64,000 bases of DNA from Cognataquiflexum rubidum (GTDB lineage Bacteria > Bacteroidota > Bacteroidia > Cytophagales > Cyclobacteriaceae): the NCBI RefSeq assembly GCF_022538115.1, contig NZ_JAKZAL010000005.1, positions 124,001 to 188,000 on the forward strand, written 5' to 3'. Of this stretch, positions 26,181 through 35,274 are shown piece by piece (the first letter of the stretch is position 1; each line of letters starts with the position of its first letter). The notes beneath the pieces were generated by a model, which was given only the letters and a program-made list of their open reading frames with translations, ran no database searches and had not been told where the DNA came from. Position numbers and translations under genes: made by a program.

Positions 26181-27866
26181 TTATTGAGGCAATTTTTCTT
26201 GTTTTTTGGTAGGTGTTGGCTGTTTATTTGGTTCAATTGTGACTTCCAAGGACCAACCTCCGCGGATTATTGTATCTCTTGGGTTTTCATTTGCACTGTT
26301 TTCCAAGTAATAAATTGGTTCAGCCTGTCTATTTTCTATCATGTTAGAGGTATCCCATACTTTGTTTCGATTGAGGTCTATGATCGCTCTTATGGTATAG
26401 GTACCCGGTTCTATGTTTCGAAAAATGGCAATATTTGATTCACTAAGGTATTGTTCAGCAATAATTTCCTCTTTTTTGTCTTGTATCTGGACTATAATCG
26501 GAAGAATGTCTGTGTTGACTTTGACTTTTATTTCTTCTGCTAATGTTTCTTTATCCAGTCTTTTGAATGAAGCCTCAATTTTCTTTTCGTTGTATTCCCC
26601 TTCAATGTCTTTAAATGTAGAATCCATTGCCTGGAAATTAAATATTTCCTTCTTTACTGAATCTGACACTGTTACGTTTAAGCTCAATAAAGTTCTGTCT
26701 GAACTGTCTTTGAATGAGAGCATTTCCGGTTTGATAAAAATGAATGATGCACTATCATATTTGAAAAATAATGAATCGTAATTGACCTCAGACAAAGGTT
26801 TGTTGAATTTGATCTCGGCTTGAATAGTTGAAATAAAGTTTTTTCGACCGTTCAGTGTTGGTTCAAGTTTCTCATTTTTTCTTTCTGAGTTCTCAAACTT
26901 GCTATATATTATGGTATCTAATTTGAATCCTACAGAGTCTGTTAAGGCTATTTTTATGGGGATGCTGTCATTTCTTAAGGTAGTGTGGTATAATCTGATG
27001 GTTTTTTCATTTTGCCTGTAAAAAAGGGTCTTATTCAAGTCCTCGTGTTCTACCTTTACTCCTACCGGAAATTTACTGAGGACGATGTCATAGTTTGTTC
27101 CTGAGACTCCTGTTCTGTTTATCTTGAATTCTGAAAGATCGGCTTTGGAAAGGAAAAATTGAGTATCTGTGATGTTCCCGGAAATTTTTATTGGTTCTGA
27201 AAGGAATCCATATGCCTCTTGTTTTTCTTCTGCTTTAAGGGAATTGTTTGGGTCATGCCAGGCATATGCCTTGTAGTCTCCGGCTTTGATGTTGGTAAGT
27301 TGGAAATTTCCGATAGAATCTGTTTGACCAATATAGTATGGGGCTGCTGTCAAGACGTTGGTTGTGTCCTCTGTAGTATATAAGCCAACCAATACGTCTG
27401 TAATGTTTTTGTCCCTTTGTGGCAATATGAAAGAGACATTGCCGGAGACTGTGAGGCTATCGATTTGAGGTCCGGTTGAAAAAACCAACCTTAGGTTTTC
27501 AGGAGTATTATTTTCTGTAATGTCTTTGATTGATTTTTGGAAGTTGAAAACATAAGTTGTGCTGTCTTCTAATTCTTGGTTTAGATTGATGATAACACGG
27601 TTCTTATTTGTAGTTACCTCCATTTCATCTTTATTGATCCGCGGAGTTATGATTATTTGTTTATTTGGTGTTTCCGTCTTGATATACTCATCAAACTCAA
27701 GTTCAATGACGGTAGGTTTTACATTAAGAGATTTATTGGATGGTGTAATGGATAAAAGTTTTGGTGGTTCCTCATCTTGTGGTCCACCCATGGGTGTACT
27801 TTGTTTTGCGCAGGATACCAATATAATAATGATAAGTACTCCAAATATTTGATTAATGTATCTCAT
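26181..27866 (-). CDS. Lipoprotein with N-terminal Ig-like (Big_5) domain
   Basis: The 561-residue protein begins MRYINQIFGVLIIIILVSC with a lipobox and then TPMGGPQDEEPPKLLSITPS. The first 110 residues have the Big_5 pattern (VIELEFDEYIK, NKQIIITPRI, TTYVFNF) and are followed by beta-rich segments including a carboxypeptidase-regulatory-like portion (GNFQLTNIKAGDYKAYAWHD). This is a conserved Bacteroidota lipoprotein of unknown role, probably on the periplasmic or surface side of the outer membrane. It ends right beside the origin-like interval, and its start overlaps the methyltransferase gene by 14 nt. Codon use looks A+T-richer than in the housekeeping genes. Confidence 0.85.
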   Translation of the reverse strand: MRYINQIFGVLIIIILVSCAKQSTPMGGPQDEEPPKLLSITPSNKSLNVKPTVIELEFDEYIKTETPNKQIIITPRINKDEMEVTTNKNRVIINLNQELEDSTTYVFNFQKSIKDITENNTPENLRLVFSTGPQIDSLTVSGNVSFILPQRDKNITDVLVGLYTTEDTTNVLTAAPYYIGQTDSIGNFQLTNIKAGDYKAYAWHDPNNSLKAEEKQEAYGFLSEPIKISGNITDTQFFLSKADLSEFKINRTGVSGTNYDIVLSKFPVGVKVEHEDLNKTLFYRQNEKTIRLYHTTLRNDSIPIKIALTDSVGFKLDTIIYSKFENSERKNEKLEPTLNGRKNFISTIQAEIKFNKPLSEVNYDSLFFKYDSASFIFIKPEMLSFKDSSDRTLLSLNVTVSDSVKKEIFNFQAMDSTFKDIEGEYNEKKIEASFKRLDKETLAEEIKVKVNTDILPIIVQIQDKKEEIIAEQYLSESNIAIFRNIEPGTYTIRAIIDLNRNKVWDTSNMIENRQAEPIYYLENSANENPRDTIIRGGWSLEVTIEPNKQPTPTKKQEKLPQ

Positions 27867-28764
27867 TTTTTTTCTTCAAAATAAACAATAAACTTGAATA
27901 GTTATTATTGTTTTTCTTTGCCCAATTATTTGATTTATAGCCTGTTACAAAAGCATTTATCATTTTTATAAATTTATTTGAATTGGCATTTTGGAAATTT
28001 TCTGACAACAAAGACACATAATAGCTATCAAATTTTTGGGGTTCTATGCCCACAATTTGAAGGCCCATTTCTTCCGCAAATGCCCGTATGGTTTCTTGAT
28101 TGAAATGGTATAAATGTCTTGGGACATCAAAGGCGGCCCAATTTGTACCGTATGCTTTAGCATCATAAGATTCTATGTTTGGAACAGCGATGAATAATGT
28201 TCCATTATCTTTGAGAAGGTTAATGATTTTTTTGCCTGATTTTCGCAAGTCATGAATATGTTCTAAGACATGGTATAGACTTATAGCATCAAACTTTTTG
28301 CTTTTTTTATAATCATCAAGAGTTTCTGAAACCTTCAATTTTTTACCAGAGGCAATTTTTCTAGCAGTATCATTGGGTTCAATTCCCCAGGTTTTCCAAC
28401 CGTTTTGTTTGGCTGCTAAAAGAAAATATCCTGTACCACATCCAATATCAAGCAACAAACCTTTTTTTTCTGTGTATTGGTTCAACCAAGAAACCTTTGA
28501 TTTTATAGTCAGGTTTCTTATCCACTTGTATAGAATATTGATAATATTTGTAGACTTATTTTGATGGGAAATGTAATCCTCCGATTGGTAGTATTTTCCT
28601 ATGTTTTTGCTGTCAGGCCTTGGATTGGTGAAGATCAGGTGGCATGAAGTACATTTGCACAAAAGGAATTTTTCTTGGCTTACAGAGAAGTCGGTGACTT
28701 CTTGGTGATTAAGAAAAAGCCCGCTGTTACATAGCGGGCATTTGTTTAATCTTTCTTGTGACAT
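27853..28764 (-). CDS. Class I SAM-dependent methyltransferase with N-terminal zinc ribbon
   Basis: The 303-residue protein starts with CPLCNSGLF and a CKCTSC pair, a four-cysteine ribbon, and then a Methyltransf_23-type domain: LLDIGCGTGYFLLAAKQNGW (motif I), GIEPNDTARKIA and DAISLYHVLEHIHDL. The VPRHLYHFNQETI segment is typical of the sugar or lipid-linked methyltransferases of this group. The substrate cannot be decided. It overlaps mnmG's stop by one base and the lipoprotein start by 14 nt, so it is part of the mnmG-side operon. The terminal region is lysine- and asparagine-rich. Confidence 0.85.
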   Translation of the reverse strand: MSQERLNKCPLCNSGLFLNHQEVTDFSVSQEKFLLCKCTSCHLIFTNPRPDSKNIGKYYQSEDYISHQNKSTNIINILYKWIRNLTIKSKVSWLNQYTEKKGLLLDIGCGTGYFLLAAKQNGWKTWGIEPNDTARKIASGKKLKVSETLDDYKKSKKFDAISLYHVLEHIHDLRKSGKKIINLLKDNGTLFIAVPNIESYDAKAYGTNWAAFDVPRHLYHFNQETIRAFAEEMGLQIVGIEPQKFDSYYVSLLSENFQNANSNKFIKMINAFVTGYKSNNWAKKNNNNYSSLLFILKKKNEIH

Positions 28765-30629
28765 TATCTTCCCAAATAAACAGTGAGGATGGATAAATCT
28801 GCCGGTGTTACTCCGCTTATTCGTGAGGCTTGGCCCATTGTTTCAGGCTTGATCTTGTTTAATTTCTGCTTTCCTTCTGCAGAAAGTGCAGTAATGGCCA
28901 AATAATCAAAATGCACTGGAATCCTGTAATTTTCCATGTTATTCATTTTTTCAACCATCTGTTGTTCTTTGTCAATATAGCTGTCGTATTTGATTTGGAT
29001 CTCTGCTTGTTCGAGTACCTTCTTGCTATATTTGGAGAGGTATTGTTTGATATCAGCGTCTAGGTTCATTACTTCAGCCAAGCCAATTTGTGGTCTTTTC
29101 AAAAGTTTTTCCACCGTTATTTTTTCTTTGATCGTTGCAGTGTCAAACCCTTCTAGGCCTTCGTTTACCAAGTCTGGAGACAATTTTTTCTGTTTTAAAT
29201 CATTGATCAATTTTGCAGTATCAGATTTCTTATCCAACATCTTTTCCAGCCTTGTATCATCAGCCAATCCAATTTCATGACCCATTTGTGTGAGTCTAAG
29301 GTCAGCGTTGTCTTGTCTAAGCAATAACCTAAATTCTGCTCTTGAAGTGAACATCCTGTACGGTTCTTCAGTGCCTTTGTTGATCAAATCGTCTATTAAT
29401 ACGCCGATGTAAGCGTCTGATCTTTTCAAGAGAAAAGGATCTTTTTCTTGGACTTTTCTTGCAGCGTTAATACCTGCCATTAATCCTTGTGATGCGGCTT
29501 CTTCATAACCTGTGGTGCCGTTGATTTGTCCGGCAAAAAACAGGTTCTCTATCAGGTGTGTTTCTAAGCTTAATTTTAATTGTGTAGGCGGAAAGAAATC
29601 ATATTCTATGGCATATCCCGGTCTGAACATTTTAGCGTTTTCAAATCCGGGGATTTTTCTCATTGCTGCGTATTGGACATCCTCAGGTAAGGAAGTAGAA
29701 AATCCATTAATGTACATTTCCACTGTATTCCAACCTTCGGGTTCAACGAAGATTTGGTGCCTGTCCCTTTCAGCAAATCGGTTGATTTTGTCTTCTATGG
29801 AAGGGCAGTATCTCGGGCCTAGACCTTGGATTCTTCCATTAAACATCGGAGATCTGTCAAATCCTTTCTCTAATGAGTTGTGTACTTCTTTGTTTGTGTA
29901 GGTTATCCAACATGTTCTCTGTTCTTTTAATGTAGTGGTTTCGTCAGAATAGGAGAATTTTTCAGGATTTTCATCTCCATATTGGACCTCCATTTTTGAA
30001 TAATCCAACGATCTTCCGTCGACTCTTGGTGGTGTTCCGGTTTTCATTCTACCAGCCTCAAAACCCACTCTGGTAAGCTGCTCTGTAATTCCTTTAGCTG
30101 CTGCTTCGCCGGTTCTTCCTCCTCCAAATTGTTTTTCTCCAATATGAATGATTCCATTCAAAAATGTCCCATTGGTAAGAACAACGGATTTTGATCTGAT
30201 TTCTATTCCGATTCCTGTTATGACACCTTCTACCCTGTTGTCTTTTATCAGTAGTCCACTGATCATTTCTTGCCAAAAATCCACATTAGGAGTTTGCTCT
30301 AAAGCTAACCTCCATTCTTCTGCAAATTTCATTCTGTCATTTTGGGATCTTGGAGACCACATGGCTGGGCCTTTTGATCTATTCAGCATTCTGAATTGGA
30401 TCATGGATTTGTCAGAAATTATCCCGGACATTCCGCCAAGCGCATCGATTTCTCTAACAATCTGACCCTTTGCGACTCCGCCCATCGCAGGGTTGCATGA
30501 CATTTGCGCAATGGTATTCATATTCATTGTACATAGAAGAACCTTAGAACCCATCTTTGCTGCCGCATGAGCTGCTTCACAACCTGCATGTCCTGCCCCT
30601 ACTACGATTACATCATATACTGGAAACAT
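28764..30629 (-). CDS. mnmG: tRNA uridine-5-carboxymethylaminomethyl(34) synthesis enzyme MnmG (GidA)
   Basis: The 621-residue FAD enzyme begins MFPVYDVIVVGAGHAGCEAA and has the conserved CNPAMGGVAKGQIVREIDAL, GRTGEAAAKGITEQL, RMKTGTPPRVDGRSL and NGTTGYEEAASQGLMAGINA motifs. With MnmE it installs the cmnm5 group on wobble U34 of certain tRNAs. It is full length. The leader between it and ybeY contains a parS site. Its closeness to the origin-like interval matches the common gidA-oriC linkage. Confidence 0.97.
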   Translation of the reverse strand: MFPVYDVIVVGAGHAGCEAAHAAAKMGSKVLLCTMNMNTIAQMSCNPAMGGVAKGQIVREIDALGGMSGIISDKSMIQFRMLNRSKGPAMWSPRSQNDRMKFAEEWRLALEQTPNVDFWQEMISGLLIKDNRVEGVITGIGIEIRSKSVVLTNGTFLNGIIHIGEKQFGGGRTGEAAAKGITEQLTRVGFEAGRMKTGTPPRVDGRSLDYSKMEVQYGDENPEKFSYSDETTTLKEQRTCWITYTNKEVHNSLEKGFDRSPMFNGRIQGLGPRYCPSIEDKINRFAERDRHQIFVEPEGWNTVEMYINGFSTSLPEDVQYAAMRKIPGFENAKMFRPGYAIEYDFFPPTQLKLSLETHLIENLFFAGQINGTTGYEEAASQGLMAGINAARKVQEKDPFLLKRSDAYIGVLIDDLINKGTEEPYRMFTSRAEFRLLLRQDNADLRLTQMGHEIGLADDTRLEKMLDKKSDTAKLINDLKQKKLSPDLVNEGLEGFDTATIKEKITVEKLLKRPQIGLAEVMNLDADIKQYLSKYSKKVLEQAEIQIKYDSYIDKEQQMVEKMNNMENYRIPVHFDYLAITALSAEGKQKLNKIKPETMGQASRISGVTPADLSILTVYLGR

Positions 30630-30646
30630 AATAAATGTTTTTTAAT

Positions 30647-30662
30647 TGTTTCACGTGAAACA
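30647..30662. other. parS centromere-like site 1 (TGTTTCACGTGAAACA)
   Basis: Exact 16-bp palindrome equal to the ParB-binding parS consensus, extended to a perfect 20-bp palindrome (30645-30664). It lies in the mnmG leader, 18 bp before the ATG. ParB binds parS and loads SMC for chromosome segregation near the origin. No parA or parB gene is in the window. Confidence 0.93.
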
Positions 30663-30673
30663 ATGTGAGTTAA

Positions 30674-31135
30674 TTAGACTGTAATTTTTTTAATTGTTTC
30701 ACGTGAAACAGTATGTTTATCAAATAGGGATATAGCTAAGTTTTCCATTTCCCTCATTTTATCTCTTTCTTCCTCTTTTTTGTCTTTATATCCCATCAGA
30801 TGTAAAAGTCCGTGACTCATGACCCTTTTTAGCTCTATGTCGAAATTCACGTTTTCTTTGACCGCATTTTCTTTAACCCTGTCAATACTTACAAAGATAT
30901 CCCCTTCAATTACGCCATCTTGTTCTGAAGTATCGAATGTAATTATATCTGTGAATGTTTTGTGGTTAAGATATTCTACGTTGATTTGGTAAAGGTATTC
31001 ATCAGAGCAAAAAATGTAATTGAGCTCTCCGATTTTTTTTCCATTAAGATAACTAACCTGCCTTAGCCACTTTTTGGTTTTGTTTTTCTCCGGTAAGGAA
31101 AATTTGATGTCTTCTTCAAAAAAAAGAATGGCCAT
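30674..31135 (-). CDS. ybeY: Endoribonuclease YbeY (16S rRNA maturation)
   Basis: The 153-residue protein has FCSDEYLYQINVEYLNH, TDIITFDTSE and the metal-binding MSHGLLHLMGYKDKKEEE. The third histidine of the usual HGxLHLxGYDH motif is replaced by the GYKD form, which I believe is usual in Bacteroidota. YbeY acts in 16S rRNA 3'-end processing and ribosome quality control. The last codons (HTVSRETIKKITV) include a complete parS palindrome, so its C-terminal tail is partly shaped by that DNA site. One nucleotide separates it from the anti-sigma-type ATPase gene. Confidence 0.93.
   Translation of the reverse strand: MAILFFEEDIKFSLPEKNKTKKWLRQVSYLNGKKIGELNYIFCSDEYLYQINVEYLNHKTFTDIITFDTSEQDGVIEGDIFVSIDRVKENAVKENVNFDIELKRVMSHGLLHLMGYKDKKEEERDKMREMENLAISLFDKHTVSRETIKKITV
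30695..30710. other. parS centromere-like site 2, inside the ybeY 3' codons
   Basis: A second exact TGTTTCACGTGAAACA, 48 bp from site 1. It is read in frame as Val-Ser-Arg-Glu-Thr near the YbeY C terminus. Two identical sites this close, about 4.5 kb from the DnaA-box cluster, are unlikely by chance. Confidence 0.93.
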
Positions 31136-31136
31136 A

Positions 31137-31535
31137 TTACATATAAAATGTTAGGATCGTCTTTCTCCCTTTGTCCTCAAATTTGATTCCGTCTGCAAGG
31201 TGCTTCATAATGAATATTCCCCTGCCCCCGGTTTTTTCTAAGTTCTCAGGCGCAGTGGGGTCGACCAAGTGATCATAATCAAAACCTTTTCCTTCATCCA
31301 TGATGATGAACTCAACTTGATTTTCATCGAGGTGGAGTTCGAGATTTACTTTTTTATTCCCGTCCATGTTATTGCCATGGACGATAGCGTTTGTGACACA
31401 CTCAGTTACAGAAATCATGATGTTCCCATAAATGTCCTCATTAATCGGATATTTTTCCCTTGCGTTATCTATAAAGCTTTCTACAATCTTTATATTCTCT
31501 ATTAGGGAAGGAATTGAAATTTTAATGGAATTCAT
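31137..31535 (-). CDS. Anti-sigma regulatory factor (RsbW-like HATPase_c)
   Basis: The 132-residue protein is a single GHKL ATPase domain: SVTECVTNAIVHGNNMDG (N box), MDEGKGFDYDHLVDP (G1) and EKTGGRGIFIMKHLAD (G2). This is the RsbW/SpoIIAB-like serine-kinase group, which binds sigma factors or anti-sigma antagonists. No STAS or sigma gene is adjacent, so the target is unknown. It is tightly packed with ybeY and the exonuclease III family gene. Confidence 0.9.
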   Translation of the reverse strand: MNSIKISIPSLIENIKIVESFIDNAREKYPINEDIYGNIMISVTECVTNAIVHGNNMDGNKKVNLELHLDENQVEFIIMDEGKGFDYDHLVDPTAPENLEKTGGRGIFIMKHLADGIKFEDKGRKTILTFYM

Positions 31536-31569
31536 GGAAAATATATTGATATTGGTTGTAAATTTAATG

Positions 31570-32331
31570 TTATTCTAATTCTATCATTATCGGACAGTGA
31601 TCCGAATGATGAGCTTCGGGAAGGATAATAGATCTTTTTATCTTCTCTCTCATTCCCTCTGTTGACATGTGGTAATCTATCCTCCAACCAAGATTTTTGT
31701 ACCTTGAACCTGCCCGATAGCTCCACCAAGTGTAATGATGCGGATTCGGATTAAAGAGTCTGAAGGTATCAATGAATCCTGATGCGGTGAACTTATCCAT
31801 CCAAGCCCTTTCTTCAGGTAGAAAACCTGAGGAATTTTTATTCGATATCGGGTTATGTATGTCTATCGGCTTATGACAGATATTGTAATCTCCACTCAAA
31901 ATCAGATTTGGGTGTGCTTTAATCAAGTCCTGTGAATAACCATAAATGTCATCCAAGAACCTATATTTGAAATCTTGCCTCACGTCACCTGTAGTTCCTG
32001 AGGGAAAATACGCAGAAACAAAAGAAAACCCATCAAAGTCTGCTCTAATTATCCTTCCCTCGTCATCATAAAAAGGCATAGCAACACCATACTCAACATG
32101 CTTTGGTTTTACCTTGGTCAAAATGGCCACTCCGCTATATCCTTTTTTTGCTGCAGGATACCAATATATGCTGAATCCCATATCCTCAAATATGGTCCTG
32201 TCAATTTGGTTTTCTTCTGCTTTAATTTCCTGTAATCCAATGATATCAGGATCTATGGCTTTTAACCATTCCGCAAATCCCTTTGTAAGCGCTGCGCGGA
32301 TACCATTGACATTATAGGATACGATTTTCAT
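31570..32331 (-). CDS. Exodeoxyribonuclease III (AP endonuclease, XthA family)
   Basis: The 253-residue protein opens MKIVSYNVNGIRAAL and has the metal glutamate DIIGLQEIKAEE, the SAYFPSG region, NLILSGDYNICHKPIDIHNP and GWRIDYHMST, closing with PEAHHSDHCPIMIELE. This is the complete EEP-fold catalytic set of the ExoIII/ExoA group. It cuts at abasic sites and trims 3' ends in base-excision repair. It precedes the anti-sigma-type gene by 34 nt on the same strand. Confidence 0.94.
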   Translation of the reverse strand: MKIVSYNVNGIRAALTKGFAEWLKAIDPDIIGLQEIKAEENQIDRTIFEDMGFSIYWYPAAKKGYSGVAILTKVKPKHVEYGVAMPFYDDEGRIIRADFDGFSFVSAYFPSGTTGDVRQDFKYRFLDDIYGYSQDLIKAHPNLILSGDYNICHKPIDIHNPISNKNSSGFLPEERAWMDKFTASGFIDTFRLFNPNPHHYTWWSYRAGSRYKNLGWRIDYHMSTEGMREKIKRSIILPEAHHSDHCPIMIELE

Positions 32332-32363
32332 GATACTAAGATTAGCCTGATTATAGATTATTT

Positions 32364-32729
32364 CTATTTGATTTCTATTTGGAATTCAGTTTCAAAATAT
32401 TCCAGAACCTGTATTTTCAATAATTTCTCTTGTTCTAACACGTCAAAATGAGGCAGTTTGTTTACGAGTTTCCAATGCGGCCATCCATCCTGATCGATAT
32501 AATCCAATTCATAAAACCCTACCTGACTCAACACCCTGCATATTCCAATGTGCATCAGGTCTTGCTTCTGTTCTTTGGAAAAACTCTTGTTTCCCTGTCC
32601 CAATTCTTGCACACCAATCAGAAACAAAACTCCATTCAGGTCATTGGGTTTTTTTCCGATGAGTTCTTCCATCCCTTTCAGCAGCTTGCTCCACCGTTTT
32701 TCCAGATCAAGGTCTTTTTTAAACATCAC
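32364..32729 (-). CDS. Conserved hypothetical protein
   Basis: The 121-residue cytosolic protein has no signal peptide. It contains LNGVLFLIGVQELGQG and a C-terminal LKIQVLEYFETEF, and looks wholly helical with a central amphipathic region. I do not recognise its family; similar short proteins recur beside AhpD-like genes in Bacteroidota as far as I recall. Its start overlaps the end of the carboxymuconolactone decarboxylase-family gene by 11 nt, so translation is probably coupled. Confidence 0.7.
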   Translation of the reverse strand: MMFKKDLDLEKRWSKLLKGMEELIGKKPNDLNGVLFLIGVQELGQGNKSFSKEQKQDLMHIGICRVLSQVGFYELDYIDQDGWPHWKLVNKLPHFDVLEQEKLLKIQVLEYFETEFQIEIK

Positions 32730-33075
32730 TTTTCCCTTCTTGTTCCAATAATTCCCAATATTCTACAGCCCTTCTCAAATGTGGAATTACAATAGAACCT
32801 CCTATAATGGTGGCGATTGAAAAAACCTCAAATATCTGCTCTTTATTCAATCCGGCTTCATATGACTTTCCCAGGTGGTACTTGATACAATCATCACAGC
32901 GCAGGACCATTGAACATGCCAAACCGATCATTTCCTTGGTTTGGATATCCAACGCACCTTCTGCATAGGTATTGGTGTCAAGATTGAAAAAACGCTTGAT
33001 GACCTTGTTATCCGAAGCCATGATTTTTTCATTCATTTCGCTTCTGTAGGCATTGAATTCTTCTATTAAATTCAT
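32719..33075 (-). CDS. Carboxymuconolactone decarboxylase family (AhpD-like) protein
   Basis: The 118-residue protein has the AhpD/CMD core with SMVLRCDDCIKYHLGKSYEA (a CxxC and a following histidine) and EVFSIATIIGGSIVIPHL. The CxxC plus histidine set is the one used by AhpD-type alkylhydroperoxidase-like enzymes, but no AhpC is adjacent. It may be a peroxide-linked redox protein; the precise role is open. It is divergent from comF, 79 bp away, and coupled to the small hypothetical gene. Confidence 0.87.
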   Translation of the reverse strand: MNLIEEFNAYRSEMNEKIMASDNKVIKRFFNLDTNTYAEGALDIQTKEMIGLACSMVLRCDDCIKYHLGKSYEAGLNKEQIFEVFSIATIIGGSIVIPHLRRAVEYWELLEQEGKSDV

Positions 33076-33154
33076 TAAATTTTAAGGAGTTTTTAGTCAA
33101 TTGCAAATATAACAGGTATTTACAGTCATTCAGTTCTAACTTCCCATTTTGAAA

Positions 33155-33853
33155 ATGTATTCTAGGATTTTTGAAGATTTTTTGGCTTTGGTTTTCCCAA
33201 AAACCTGTTGCCTCTGTAAAAGGAGTCTTTTTGACTTTGAAGACCAGATGTGCAAGGTATGTATAGCTGCACTTCCTATTACCAATTACCACCTCCGGCC
33301 TCAAAACAATGAGTTGGTTACCAAAATCATGGGGCTGACCCAGCCCAACTTGGTTATGTCTTTTTTGAGGTTTTCAAAAAAAGGAGCTAGCCAAAGTCTT
33401 TTGCATCAATTGAAGTATAAAAATAAACCTGAAATCGGGGTGGAAATCGGAAGACTTTATGGAAATATCCTCCATGAAAGCGGATTTAAAAACAATTGGG
33501 ATCAAATCACCCCTGTTCCCCTTCATCCTGTAAAGCAAAAGAAAAGAGGCTACAACCAAAGTGAACAGTTTGCAAAAGGGCTCTCTGAGTCATTGGGAAT
33601 TCCTGTTGTGTTGTCATTGATAAGGGTTCAGTATACAGAGACCCAAACCAAAAAGTCAAGAATGGAGCGGATTGAAAATGTCGCTGAAGTATTTGATATC
33701 GATCCCAACAAGGAAGTCAACGGGAAGAGATTGCTCCTTGTGGACGATGTCATGACCACAGGAGCGACGTTGATCACTTGTGCCAATGTCTTGCTGGAGA
33801 AAGGAAGTGAGGTGGTTGATTTGGCGGTAATTGCAGCAGGTAAGAACCAATAA
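33155..33853 (+). CDS. ComF family phosphoribosyltransferase-like protein
   Basis: The ATG at 33155 gives about 232 residues starting MYSRIFEDFLALV; an earlier TTG (33149) adds two residues and is less likely. The N-terminal four-cysteine zinc motif is CCLCKRSL with MCKVC. The C-terminal PRTase domain carries LLLVDDVMTTGATL, and PVPLHPVKQKKRGYNQSEQ lies between them. ComF proteins help DNA uptake in naturally competent bacteria; in Bacteroidota the role is unproved. Single gene. Confidence 0.9.
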   Translation: MYSRIFEDFLALVFPKTCCLCKRSLFDFEDQMCKVCIAALPITNYHLRPQNNELVTKIMGLTQPNLVMSFLRFSKKGASQSLLHQLKYKNKPEIGVEIGRLYGNILHESGFKNNWDQITPVPLHPVKQKKRGYNQSEQFAKGLSESLGIPVVLSLIRVQYTETQTKKSRMERIENVAEVFDIDPNKEVNGKRLLLVDDVMTTGATLITCANVLLEKGSEVVDLAVIAAGKNQ

Positions 33854-34026
33854 ATGGTGAGCTATTGAATTTTTATAATACAGATAGGCTCATTTTGAAT
33901 GAATTTCTTTTGAAGCTGTGCTTGAGGATAAAATGAATGGGCGACAGATTTGGATCTAAATAGTAAAGGAATATTCTAAGCCTAAACAACGAGCAAAAGG
34001 ACTTTGAGGTCGTCAAATCAGAAAAC

Positions 34027-34827
34027 CTACCAGCTTCCGCCGGCTCCTCCTCCACCAAAAGAACCGCCACCAAATCCACCGAAACCTCCACCACCGCCTC
34101 CGAATCCACCACGACCTGAGGAAAAATCCCCAAATTTACCCCCGCCGCTACCTTTGAGCAGATTGGCAAGCATGATGGTCGTAAATAGGTCTACTCCTCC
34201 TCCTTTACCACCCATGTGGTTGTCATTGTCTTTCCTGTTTTTGATCAAAGGAAGAATTACAAAAATGAAAATAAAGAACAAAAAGAAGACTATTGCCCTT
34301 CCATGTTCTCCTGTTGAGGTTACTTTATCGGCTTCATACTCACCTGAGGCCAACTTGAAAATCATATCTGTAGCCTTGTCTAATCCGTCATAGTAGGCCT
34401 CCATCTTAAAATTTGGTACAATCAACTGATCAACTATTCTTTTTGTCAATATATCTGGCAATACCCCTTCCATCCCATAGCCTGTTGCGATAAAGACTTT
34501 TCTGTCTTCCATTGCTGCCAAAATCAAAACCCCATTGTCCAGCTTTGCCTGACCTATTCCCCATTTTTCACCCAACTGAAAGGTATAATCGCTGATATCA
34601 TACTGACCCACCGACCTGATCATTACTATCGTGACCTGCGTGGAAGTACTGTCATTGTATGCTACGAGCTTACTTTCCAAACTTGCTACCTGACTTGCGG
34701 AAAGGGAATTCGTAAAGTCATTGACCAACCTTGGTGGATTAGGGACTTCGGGAAAGTCTCCTTGGGCAGTAAGTGTTCCAACAAATAGAAGAATGAGTAA
34801 TATGGAAAGGGAATATTTATAGATCAT
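34027..34827 (-). CDS. TPM-domain (YgcG-like) exported protein with glycine-rich tail
   Basis: The ATG at 34827 (MIYKYSLSILLILLFVGT) gives a signal peptide; a longer frame to 34917 buries it. The mature N-terminal half is a TPM domain: VTIVMIRSVGQYDISDYTFQ and GVLILAAMEDRKVFIATGYG, ending with a membrane helix (FFLFFIFIFVILPLI). The tail is a glycine-rich run (FGGGGGGFGG). It is the third gene of lemA-tpm-tpm. TPM domains are membrane-facing helpers in photosystem and respiratory assembly, with unclear function in this type of operon. Confidence 0.87.
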   Translation of the reverse strand: MIYKYSLSILLILLFVGTLTAQGDFPEVPNPPRLVNDFTNSLSASQVASLESKLVAYNDSTSTQVTIVMIRSVGQYDISDYTFQLGEKWGIGQAKLDNGVLILAAMEDRKVFIATGYGMEGVLPDILTKRIVDQLIVPNFKMEAYYDGLDKATDMIFKLASGEYEADKVTSTGEHGRAIVFFLFFIFIFVILPLIKNRKDNDNHMGGKGGGVDLFTTIMLANLLKGSGGGKFGDFSSGRGGFGGGGGGFGGFGGGSFGGGGAGGSW

Positions 34828-34834
34828 GATTTTG

Positions 34835-35269
34835 TTATCCAAAGGAAATTTCATCCGATAATTCGTTGAGGTCTCCTTTATTATCATAAGGAAAATGGGC
34901 TTTGAGCTGCTGACCACAGGCTTCGATCGCAGTCGACAATCCCTCAGTAAATGCCTGTTGTTTGAATGATTTCGCCATTTCCTCTTTTATTTTCTCCCAA
35001 AAATTTTCCGGAACGACTTTATTGATGCCGGAATCTCCAAGAATGGCAAACTTATGGTCTGCTACTGCCAAATAGAACAGAACGGCATTTCTTTCCTTGG
35101 TTTTATGCATTTTCAAGGTTTCAAAAACCTCTGCCGCCCTGTCCAATACGTCAAGGCGGCAATGGTTTTCTATATGTACCTGGATTTCCCCGGAAGTAGC
35201 CATCTCAGCAGCTGCTATGGCTGACACGATCCTGTTTTTGTCTTCCTGAGAAAAGAGATTTTCTGCCAT
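34835..35269 (-). CDS. TPM-domain protein
   Basis: The 144-residue protein begins MAENLFSQEDKNRIVSAIAA with no signal peptide and has the TPM core TSGEIQVHIENHC, NAVLFYLAVADHKFAILGDSGI and KQQAFTEGLSTAIEACGQ. Seven bases separate it from the next TPM gene and 5 bases from lemA, so the three are co-transcribed. It likely works with the membrane TPM protein; the biochemical role is unknown. Confidence 0.88.
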   Translation of the reverse strand: MAENLFSQEDKNRIVSAIAAAEMATSGEIQVHIENHCRLDVLDRAAEVFETLKMHKTKERNAVLFYLAVADHKFAILGDSGINKVVPENFWEKIKEEMAKSFKQQAFTEGLSTAIEACGQQLKAHFPYDNKGDLNELSDEISFG

Positions 35270-35274
35270 ATCAA

